From Citrobacter freundii ATCC 8090 = MTCC 1658 = NBRC 12681 (GTDB taxonomy: Bacteria; Pseudomonadota; Gammaproteobacteria; Enterobacterales; Enterobacteriaceae), in assembly GCF_011064845.1 (NCBI RefSeq), contig NZ_CP049015.1:3224001-3288000 (forward strand): DNA of 64,000 nucleotides, written 5' to 3'. The translations under genes were made by a program, and so were the position numbers. How positions within the stretch are numbered: position 1 is the first letter of the stretch; each line of letters starts with the position of its first letter. The notes beneath the pieces are model-generated. The model searched no databases, was not told the DNA's origin, and saw only the letters and a program-made list of their open reading frames with translations. Below, in pieces: positions 57,417-64,000 of this stretch.

Positions 57417-58019
57417 TTAAAAGCCCGGTTTGACTTCGCGCATATCAGGCAGTTTGTGCGCTATCCCTTTATGGCAGTCAATACAGGTTTGCCCGTCTTT
57501 CACGGCCTGGTCGTGCATTTTGGCCGCGACGCCTTTCTGGGCGGTTAAATCCATAAACTCGAAGTTGTGACAGTTTCGACACTCTTGCGAATTGTTATCT
57601 TTCATACGCCGCCACTCATTTTGCGCCATCGTTAAACGATGATCTTCAAATTTCTGCGGTGTATCTATTAACCCCAGTGCTTTCGCGTACAGCTCTTTAC
57701 TGGCCTTGATCTTACGGATCATTTTCGGGCCCCACTCGTGTGGGACGTGGCAATCAGGGCAAGTCGCTCGCACACCACTGCGGTTGTTGTAGTGTACGGT
57801 TTCCATGTATTCCTGGTACACCGTATTGCGCATTTCGTGACAGCTAATGCAGAACTCTTCTGTATTGGCCTTTTCCATACCGGTATTAAAGCCGCCCCAG
57901 AAAATAATGCCGCCCACAAAGCCGATTAACAACAGCGTGCCGAGCGCCAGACGGCTGGGGCGACGCCACCATTGCCAGACGCGCTTAATCCAGCCTGGTT
58001 TACGGTTAGAATTTTCCAT
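57417..58019 (-). CDS. napC: Tetrahaem quinol dehydrogenase NapC
   Basis: Membrane-anchored cytochrome passing electrons from quinol to NapAB. The 200 residues have an anchor at 24-46 and four haem sites: CISCH, CPDCH, CRNCH, CIDCH. Ends LPDMREVKPGF. Homologous to the N-terminal domain of TorC in this window. Last nap gene. Confidence 0.97.
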   Translation of the reverse strand: MENSNRKPGWIKRVWQWWRRPSRLALGTLLLIGFVGGIIFWGGFNTGMEKANTEEFCISCHEMRNTVYQEYMETVHYNNRSGVRATCPDCHVPHEWGPKMIRKIKASKELYAKALGLIDTPQKFEDHRLTMAQNEWRRMKDNNSQECRNCHNFEFMDLTAQKGVAAKMHDQAVKDGQTCIDCHKGIAHKLPDMREVKPGF

Positions 58020-58028
58020 AATGACCTC

Positions 58029-58478
58029 TTATTTCCCGTAACCTTTCGAGGGGGTGAAGGTATTTTCAACAATCGGCGCGGCGTCAGCCTGCGGAACGTG
58101 ACATTGCAGACAGAAATAACGACGCGGCGCAACCTCAGCCAATACCTTGCCGTCGCTATCCATAAAGTGCGTCGGACTGATGCGCGGCGCACCGGTGGTA
58201 CGATAGCTTTCCACACCGTGGCATTGCAGGCAGCGGTTGGTGTTAGTCGTCACCTGATATCCTTCAACGCTGTGCGGAACCATCGGCGGCTGATTCACAT
58301 AGTTCAGCGGCATACGCACTTGCTCTTTCGGCATGCGAATCGCCCCTTCCTGTGTTCCTGAGACTTCCGGTGACTGGCTCAGATCCACTCCGTTTGCAGC
58401 CCAAACTGCCCCACTGACTAGCAAGGCCAGCGCGGCCATCCATTGACTCAGCGCTTTAATCAGGTCATGGCTTTTCAT
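58029..58478 (-). CDS. napB: Dihaem cytochrome NapB
   Basis: Small periplasmic subunit of nitrate reductase. The 149 residues have a Sec signal ending near residue 28 (GAVWA) and two haem sites, RCLQCHGVE and FCLQCHVPQ. I chose the ATG at 58476-58478, which has GGGAGCG upstream and gives the E. coli length. Four-base overlap with napH. Confidence 0.96.
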   Translation of the reverse strand: MKSHDLIKALSQWMAALALLVSGAVWAANGVDLSQSPEVSGTQEGAIRMPKEQVRMPLNYVNQPPMVPHSVEGYQVTTNTNRCLQCHGVESYRTTGAPRISPTHFMDSDGKVLAEVAPRRYFCLQCHVPQADAAPIVENTFTPSKGYGK

Positions 58479-59338
58479 GATTTCGCTCCCGAACTCCATC
58501 GTGTTGTTATTGTAAAAACATCCTCAGAACAGACATCCACACAGCGACCGCAGGCCATGCAATCGCGACTGGTTACCTGCACCGGACTTTGCTCATCCAG
58601 CACCGGCGCACGTAGCACATGCGGTTCCGGGCAAACATGAAAACAATCCATACAGCGGTTACATCTGTTACGTTCTTTTGCCGAAACGGTTAATGCACCT
58701 TTGCTTCCCACCACGCTATACAGCGCACCCAGTGGGCAGAGATGCCCGCACCAGCCATGCTCAACGACCAGTAAATCAAATAAAAACAGCGCGAGGATCA
58801 GCAACGCTCCGCTACCGAATCCCATTACCAGGCTACGTCCCAGCAAAGAAACCGGGTTTATCCACTCCCACAGCAGCGTACCAGTCAGCGCTGAACCGAC
58901 CAGAATGACTACCAGCAGGACGTACCGTATATGGCGCGGCAGGGTTGCGGACTGATTCAGGTCAAACCTTCTGCGCAGCCAGCTGGCTAAATCGGTGACC
59001 GGGTTCATGGGACAAACCCAACTGCAAAACAGTCGCTTACCGGCCAGGGCATACAGCACAGTAATGATGGCTGCCCCCGTTAATGCCACCGTCGCTGGCA
59101 GATGCCCACTGGCCAGGCTTTGCAGAGTAATCAGCGGATCGGTGAACGGGATAGCGTCCAGCAACAGGCTGCTACTGTAGTTGCCATGCAGGATCCAAAC
59201 ACCTAGCCACGGGCCGCTAAGGAACATCGCCAGTATCAGAAACTGACTCAGACGACGCAGCAGCAGCCAGCGATGACTCCTCCACCATCCTTTTTTTGCC
59301 TGCGCTTCACGCCCGGCATCACGTTTACGATTTGCCAT
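58475..59338 (-). CDS. napH: Membrane ferredoxin-type protein NapH
   Basis: A 287-residue quinol-linked Fe-S membrane protein with four spans, two cytoplasmic CxxxCP motifs (CSWVCPMNP near 88 and CGHLCPLG near 195) and two 4Fe-4S sites ([14 protein letters not shown] and [14 protein letters not shown]). With NapG it forms an ubiquinol route to NapC. Overlaps napG. Confidence 0.96.
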   Translation of the reverse strand: MANRKRDAGREAQAKKGWWRSHRWLLLRRLSQFLILAMFLSGPWLGVWILHGNYSSSLLLDAIPFTDPLITLQSLASGHLPATVALTGAAIITVLYALAGKRLFCSWVCPMNPVTDLASWLRRRFDLNQSATLPRHIRYVLLVVILVGSALTGTLLWEWINPVSLLGRSLVMGFGSGALLILALFLFDLLVVEHGWCGHLCPLGALYSVVGSKGALTVSAKERNRCNRCMDCFHVCPEPHVLRAPVLDEQSPVQVTSRDCMACGRCVDVCSEDVFTITTRWSSGAKS

Positions 59339-60020
59339 TGTTCCCCTCCAGCCAACCGAAGCGGTAATGGTGTCCTAACTCCCCTTTCGCCAGCGACAAC
59401 GGCAGCACTTTTATTGCTGGCTGCTCCAGTACGCAGACTTTTTCGCATTTCCCACAGCCGGTACAGGCATCGCTGTGCACGGTAGGAATAAACCGCGCAT
59501 GCTTGCCGGTACGCATGTTACGGTCCAGCTCCAGGGTGATCGCCTCATCGATTTTCGGGCACTCGCGATAGCAAACGTCACAGCGTAATCCCTGATAGTT
59601 GAGGCAGTTTTCGTGATCCAGCAGTACCGCCAGCCCCATACGCGAATCGTCAATGGATTCAATTTCTCTGTCCAACGCGCCGCTGGGGCAGACTTTGGCG
59701 CACGGAATGTCCTCACACATTTCGCAGGGAATATCACGGGCGATGAAATATGGCGTACCAGCCGCCAGCCCGGAGGCCAGCGTCGCCAGCTTCAGCGTGT
59801 CATACGGACATGCCTGAACGCACTGACCGCAACGTACGCAGGCGCTGGCGAATGCCTCCTCGCTCAGTGCACCAGGCGGGCGCAACCGCACGCCGGTTGC
59901 GCGTGCGGTTTGTTGTTGCAACCCCAGCGCCACGCCAACGACGGCCAGCCCGCCCGCTGCGCGAACCATATCGCGCAGAAAGCGGCGGCGGCCATTTTGG
60001 GGTTTTGCTGACCGGGACAT
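59325..60020 (-). CDS. napG: Ferredoxin-type protein NapG
   Basis: Periplasmic Fe-S protein, 231 residues. A twin-arginine signal ([15 protein letters not shown]) covers the first 42 residues, followed by four 4Fe-4S sites starting [16 protein letters not shown] and ending [14 protein letters not shown]. Works with NapH in quinol oxidation. Confidence 0.96.
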   Translation of the reverse strand: MSRSAKPQNGRRRFLRDMVRAAGGLAVVGVALGLQQQTARATGVRLRPPGALSEEAFASACVRCGQCVQACPYDTLKLATLASGLAAGTPYFIARDIPCEMCEDIPCAKVCPSGALDREIESIDDSRMGLAVLLDHENCLNYQGLRCDVCYRECPKIDEAITLELDRNMRTGKHARFIPTVHSDACTGCGKCEKVCVLEQPAIKVLPLSLAKGELGHHYRFGWLEGNNGKS

Positions 60021-60026
60021 AACGCG

Positions 60027-62513
60027 TTACACCTTCGCCAGTTTCACGGCGCACTTCTTGAAATCCGTCTCTTTTGAGAGCGGATCCGTCGCATCCAGCG
60101 TCAGGTTGTTCACCAGCTGTGCGGCGTCGAAGAACGGCATGTACACCAGCCCCTGCGGCGGACGGTTACGACCGCGTGTTTCAACAATCGAAATCACTTC
60201 GCCACGACGGGAAATCACTTTGACCTTATCGCCACGACGCAGATCGCGTGCTTTTGCATCCAGCGGGTGGATGAACAGCACAGCTTCCGGGAAAGCGCGG
60301 TGCAGTTCAGGCACACGACGCGTCATACTGCCGGTATGCCAGTGTTCCAGAACACGTCCGGTGGATAGCCACAGGTCATATTCTTTATCCGGCGCTTCAG
60401 CAGCAGGCTCAAACGGCAGCGCGAAGATAACCGCTTTACCGTCCGGTTTACCGTAGAACTTGTAGCTTTCACCTGCTTTCACGTAAGGGTCGTTGCCTTC
60501 GCTGTAGCGCCACTGGGTCTCTTTGCCTTCAACGACCGGCCAGCGTAAACCGCGGGCTTTGTGGTAATCGTCAAATGGCGCAAGGTCATGCCCGTGGCCG
60601 CGACCAAACCAGGCGTACTCTTCGAACAACCCTTTTTGCAGATAGAAGCCCAGCTCGCGGGATTCATCATTCAGTTGATCTTCAGCCAGTTCAGTCACCG
60701 GGAATTTTGTCACTGCTGGCGTGGCAAACAGCACGTCATACAGCGTTTTGCCACGCAGCTCCGGCTTTTGTGCCAGCAGCTCTTCGGGCCACACTTCTTC
60801 TGTTTTGAAGCGACGAGAGAACTGCACCAGTTGCCACAGATCCGACTTCGATTCGCCCGGTGCTTTAATCTGCTGACGCCAGAACTGTGTACGGCGTTCA
60901 GCGTTACCGTAGGCACCCTCTTTCTCTACCCACATCGCAGTCGGCAGGATCAGGTCAGCAGACAAGGCGCTGACCGTCGGGTACGGATCGGAGACGATGA
61001 TGAAGTTACGCGGATCGCGCCAGCCCGGCATACGCTCCTCATTGATGTTCGGACCAGCCTGCATGTTGTTTGTACACATCGCCCAGTAGACATTGAGCTT
61101 GCCATCTTTCAGCGCGCGGTCTTGCGCCACGGCGTGCAGACCGATTTTTGCCGGAATGGTCCCTGACGGAATATTCCAGTGCTTCTCGCAGATATCGCGG
61201 TGTTTTTCGTTTGTCACCACCATGTCCGCAGGCAGACGATGGGAGAATGTACCGACTTCACGCGCGGTGCCGCAGGCGGAAGGCTGGCCGGTCAGAGAGA
61301 ACGGGCCGCAGCCTGGCTGGGAGATTTTGCCAGTCAGCAAGTGCAGGTTATAGACCAGGTTGTTGGCCCATACACCGCGGGTGTGCTGGTTAAAGCCCAT
61401 CGTCCAGTAGGAGATGACTTTTTTCTTCGGATCGGCATACAGCTGCGCCAGTTGTTCCAGTTGATCTTTTGGTACGCCGGTCATTTCGGCGGTTTTATCC
61501 AGCGTGTACTCAGCAACGAAGGCTTTGTAATCCTCAAAGCTCATCGGTTCAGAGGCATCGGATCCCGGGTTTTTCGCCGTTTTTTCCAGCGGATGGGTCG
61601 GACGCAGACCGTAGCCGATGTCCGTCACGCCTTTACGCAGGTTGACGTGCTTGCTAAAGAAATCCTGGTTAATCGCATTGTTTTGAATGATGTAGTTCGC
61701 GATGTAGTTGAGGATCACCAGATCGGTTTGCGGCGTGAAGACCATACCGTTATCCGCCAGCTCAAAGCTGCGGTGCTGGAAAGTGGAGAGAACCGCGACG
61801 TTGACGTTAGGATCGGACAGACGACGGTTGGTGATGCGCGACCACAGGATCGGGTGCATCTCTGCCATATTCGCGCCCCACAGGACGAAGGCGTCTGCAT
61901 GTTCGATATCGTCATAGCAGCCCATCGGTTCATCCATACCGAAGGTACGCATAAAGCCGACTACCGCTGAGGCCATGCAGTGACGTGCGTTCGGGTCGAT
62001 GTTATTGGAACGGAAACCCGCTTTAAACAATTTGGCAGCGGCATAACCTTCCCAAATCGTCCACTGGCCAGAGCCGAACATGCCGATAGATTCCGGGCCT
62101 TTCTCTTTCATCGACGTTTTGAATTTCTCTTCCATCACGTCAAAAGCCTGGTCCCAGCTAATCGGGGTGAACTCACCTTCTTTGTGATATTTGCCGTCTT
62201 TCATGCGCAGCATCGGCTGCGTTAAACGGTCTTTTCCGTACATGATTTTCGGCAGGAAGTAACCTTTGATGCAGTTAAGCCCACGGTTAACCGGCGCATC
62301 CGGATCGCCCTGGCATGCCACAACACGCCCTTGCTGCGTTCCGACCAATACGCCGCAGCCCGTCCCGCAAAAACGGCACGGGGCTTTGTCCCATTTGATG
62401 GCTTCTTGCTGACCGACTACCGCGCGGGCAACGCCCGGCACGCTTAACCCGGCAGCCGCCGCAGCGGCCGCAACGGCGTTAGCTTTCATAAAGCTACGAC
62501 GACTGAGTTTCAT
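60027..62513 (-). CDS. napA: Periplasmic nitrate reductase catalytic subunit NapA
   Basis: Reduces nitrate to nitrite in the periplasm. The 828 residues have a Tat signal ([19 protein letters not shown]), a 4Fe-4S site [14 protein letters not shown] near residue 47 with its fourth cysteine in NCIKG, and the molybdenum-ligand cysteine in [11 protein letters not shown] near residue 181. It overlaps napD by four bases; NapD binds its signal peptide. Confidence 0.97.
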   Translation of the reverse strand: MKLSRRSFMKANAVAAAAAAAGLSVPGVARAVVGQQEAIKWDKAPCRFCGTGCGVLVGTQQGRVVACQGDPDAPVNRGLNCIKGYFLPKIMYGKDRLTQPMLRMKDGKYHKEGEFTPISWDQAFDVMEEKFKTSMKEKGPESIGMFGSGQWTIWEGYAAAKLFKAGFRSNNIDPNARHCMASAVVGFMRTFGMDEPMGCYDDIEHADAFVLWGANMAEMHPILWSRITNRRLSDPNVNVAVLSTFQHRSFELADNGMVFTPQTDLVILNYIANYIIQNNAINQDFFSKHVNLRKGVTDIGYGLRPTHPLEKTAKNPGSDASEPMSFEDYKAFVAEYTLDKTAEMTGVPKDQLEQLAQLYADPKKKVISYWTMGFNQHTRGVWANNLVYNLHLLTGKISQPGCGPFSLTGQPSACGTAREVGTFSHRLPADMVVTNEKHRDICEKHWNIPSGTIPAKIGLHAVAQDRALKDGKLNVYWAMCTNNMQAGPNINEERMPGWRDPRNFIIVSDPYPTVSALSADLILPTAMWVEKEGAYGNAERRTQFWRQQIKAPGESKSDLWQLVQFSRRFKTEEVWPEELLAQKPELRGKTLYDVLFATPAVTKFPVTELAEDQLNDESRELGFYLQKGLFEEYAWFGRGHGHDLAPFDDYHKARGLRWPVVEGKETQWRYSEGNDPYVKAGESYKFYGKPDGKAVIFALPFEPAAEAPDKEYDLWLSTGRVLEHWHTGSMTRRVPELHRAFPEAVLFIHPLDAKARDLRRGDKVKVISRRGEVISIVETRGRNRPPQGLVYMPFFDAAQLVNNLTLDATDPLSKETDFKKCAVKLAKV

Positions 62514-62773
62514 GGTGTTTCCTCACCTTGCTCATCCTGCTGGTGATAAACCAGCGACACCGCCAGCACGCCCGCAACGTTGCGCACTGACTCAATTGTT
62601 TTCATTAGCGTTTCACTTTGCTCAGCTTCCACCACCACAATCAACTGACCACTTTCCACATCGCTGAGGGCAACTTCGCAACCGGGAAAGGAACGCAACT
62701 GCGTGGCGATATCGTTGATATGCTGGCTTTTGGCCTGAACGACCAGGCTGCAGACCTGCCAGTTATTGTCCAT
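62510..62773 (-). CDS. napD: NapA maturation chaperone NapD
   Basis: An 87-residue ferredoxin-fold chaperone binding the NapA twin-arginine signal. I chose the ATG at 62771-62773 with GGAG upstream, giving the E. coli length; the longer frame is inside napF. Overlaps napF by 11 bases. Ends [10 protein letters not shown]. Confidence 0.95.
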   Translation of the reverse strand: MDNNWQVCSLVVQAKSQHINDIATQLRSFPGCEVALSDVESGQLIVVVEAEQSETLMKTIESVRNVAGVLAVSLVYHQQDEQGEETP

Positions 62774-63254
62774 GGTTGTACTCCGCGTTAATGGCTGATA
62801 CCGGGCAGATAGCGACACAGGCGCCACATCCGTTACAGTCCTGATTGTCGAGCTGCGGCTGATAAATGCCGGACAGCGTGGGGCGAAAGGTTATTGCCAT
62901 GGGCTCACAGCTATCCTGACAGCGGTGACATTCAACGGACTGATGTGCGAGACAGTTTTCCCCAATCGCAAAGTTCAGATCCCATGCCCTGGTGTGGCGC
63001 GGAAGAAAAAGTGATTCGGGACAGGCTTCTGCGCAGGCATAGCAAAAGCTGCACTCGCCGTGTTTGAAATTTACGCTCGGGTAACCACCCTGGCCTCGCT
63101 GCAGGATGTCGGTTTCGCACGCCTGGATGCAGGCGTCACAACGGAGGCAATGGGCCAGAAAGTGAGAGTCTTCCTTGCTCCACGGCGGACGGATCCCTGC
63201 ACTGGCGTTTCGCCAACTGCCTGTCAACATGCCTCGACGGGATAAATCAACCAT
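62763..63254 (-). CDS. napF: Ferredoxin-type protein NapF
   Basis: Cytoplasmic Fe-S protein thought to help NapA cofactor assembly. The 163 residues carry 4Fe-4S motifs CLRCDACIQACETD, CSFCYACAEACPESL and CNGCGACVAICPVSA, plus CHRCQDSCEP. First gene of napFDAGHBC-ccm. Promoter and activator sites are described separately. Confidence 0.96.
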   Translation of the reverse strand: MVDLSRRGMLTGSWRNASAGIRPPWSKEDSHFLAHCLRCDACIQACETDILQRGQGGYPSVNFKHGECSFCYACAEACPESLFLPRHTRAWDLNFAIGENCLAHQSVECHRCQDSCEPMAITFRPTLSGIYQPQLDNQDCNGCGACVAICPVSAINAEYNHGQ

Positions 63255-63343
63255 GACATTGTCCTTCCATAATGACGCCCTCCCTCGGCGGGTTGAACGA
63301 CATAAAAAAACTGCACTATTTATGAGTAGTTATTTTTAGCCGT

Positions 63344-63349
63344 AAGATA
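63344..63349 (-). promoter_or_regulatory. Inferred -10 box of napF
   Basis: TATCTT on the minus strand. Counting 44.5 and 64.5 bases from the NarP and FNR site centres puts the start at 63338, six bases after this box. Consistent with the E. coli nap promoter architecture as I know it. Confidence 0.6.
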
Positions 63350-63374
63350 TTTCAGGATGTGTTAGAGGTGCATA

Positions 63375-63390
63375 CCCCAATTGGGGTAAA
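63375..63390. promoter_or_regulatory. NarP (NarL) 7-2-7 binding site of napF
   Basis: TACCCCA-AT-TGGGGTA: two heptamers in perfect 7-2-7 inverted arrangement, the form NarP requires. Centre at 63382.5. Confidence 0.9.
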
Positions 63391-63395
63391 TGCTG

Positions 63396-63409
63396 TTGCC
63401 GGATCAAAG
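63396..63409. promoter_or_regulatory. FNR site of napF
   Basis: TGTTGCCGGATCAA; on the minus strand TTGAT-CCGG-CAACA, one good and one weaker FNR half-site. The centre at 63402.5 is exactly 20 bases from the NarP centre, matching -64.5 and -44.5 in E. coli. The rest of 63410-63655 is AT-rich and presumably holds the eco promoter. Confidence 0.8.
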
Positions 63410-63655
63410 GAGTGTTGAGTTGGCGGGAAAAAATGCGCTTTTGCTCACATTTCAATGAGTTATATAGCCACGTATATAGCGATTCAATATTAAGATAATA
63501 ATCTCATGTTTAAGATGATTCTTAGAATATATCGCTACATTGAACGTAAACCATTGCTGGATACACTTAAAATATAAGTAAATACAGATTAATTGATGAT
63601 GCGAATATGTTAACCTGCCCCTGACTCGTTCAAAAGACAGAAGAAAGGAAACACT

Positions 63656-64000
63656 GTGAACAATAAGATGAAGACAATTGTCCCTGCCGTACTTTTCGCC
63701 GCCTTTACCAGCACTTCTGCATTGGCTGCCAGTAACGATAGCGCCGCTCAGCCGCTGGAAAAAGTCGCCCCTTATCCTAAGGCGGAAAAGGGTATGAAGC
63801 GCCAGGTTATCCAGCTTACCCCAGAGAAAGATGAATCTACTCTGAAAGTAGAACTGCTGATCGGACAAACGCTGGAAGTTGACTGCAACCAACACCGCCT
63901 GGGTGGCGAGCTGGACAGCAAAACGCTGGAAGGTTGGGGATATGACTACTACGTCTTCGACAAAGTCACATCTCCGGTTTCAACCATGATGGCCTGCCCG
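63656..64000 (+). CDS. eco: Ecotin, periplasmic serine protease inhibitor (3' end outside window)
   Basis: Dimeric inhibitor of trypsin-like proteases. 115 codons are visible. A signal peptide ends near residue 24 (TSTSALA), followed by [20 protein letters not shown]. The reactive loop STMMACP, with the P1 methionine, is at the window edge. I prefer GTG 63656 because AAAGGAAA lies at normal distance; ATG 63668 ([10 protein letters not shown]) is the alternative and matches the annotated E. coli start. Confidence 0.93.
   Translation, partial: MNNKMKTIVPAVLFAAFTSTSALAASNDSAAQPLEKVAPYPKAEKGMKRQVIQLTPEKDESTLKVELLIGQTLEVDCNQHRLGGELDSKTLEGWGYDYYVFDKVTSPVSTMMACP

Noticed and set aside
61179..61970. 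263-codon frame opposite napA
   Set aside because: Antisense artefact of the GC-rich napA gene, with no recognisable family.

Overview
The window is a chromosomal segment of an enterobacterium. Gene order, protein lengths and near-identical product sequences follow the E. coli/Salmonella backbone from yeiE to eco. Several insertions that E. coli K-12 lacks here, plus REP/BIME elements, suggest a Citrobacter-like or other non-E. coli member of the Enterobacteriaceae. The species is an inference.

Region 1 (1-16.7 kb): the 5' part of yeiE, then yeiH, nfo and yeiI, followed by a compact pseudouridine operon (psuK-psuG-psuT). An accessory cassette comes next: a HypT-like LysR regulator divergent from an aspartate/glutamate racemase-family gene and a Dcu-type transporter. 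The Cra-controlled fructose operon fruBKA, setB, yeiW and efpL (yeiP) complete the region.

Region 2 (17.3-26.8 kb): this lies where E. coli goes directly from yeiP to yeiQ. A 586-bp foldback non-coding element is followed by a torCAD trimethylamine N-oxide respiration operon divergent from a MocR-type regulator. Then come uxuA and, divergent from it, yeiQ; together these two could form a short hexuronate path.

Region 3 (26.9-45.3 kb): conserved backbone of yeiR, lpxT, mepS, pdeN, yejABEF, yejG, bcr, rsuA, radD, rplY, yejK, yejL, yejM and tRNA-Pro(GGG). A perfect FNR-type palindrome lies between yejG and bcr.

Region 4 (45.3-50.1 kb): a small decayed island integrated in tRNA-Pro. A 55-bp direct repeat of the tRNA 3' half marks both ends. 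An IS3-family element with a 4-bp target duplication sits inside the distal repeat. The island has no integrase. It carries an SOS module (LexA box, dinI-like gene, a 67-codon ORF and a umuD-like gene with one in-frame stop), an HtrL/YibB-family gene, a tail-fibre-like remnant and a gene with a weak resemblance to HEPN proteins.

Region 5 (50.3-64 kb): the nitrate-respiration block. It holds narP, the cytochrome c maturation genes ccmABCDEFGH and the periplasmic nitrate reductase operon napFDAGHBC, all of one transcription direction except narP. The napF promoter has NarP and FNR sites exactly 20 bp apart. The 5' part of eco (ecotin) closes the window. NarP activates nap, Ccm proteins attach haem to NapB, NapC and TorC, and torCAD adds another anaerobic electron sink.
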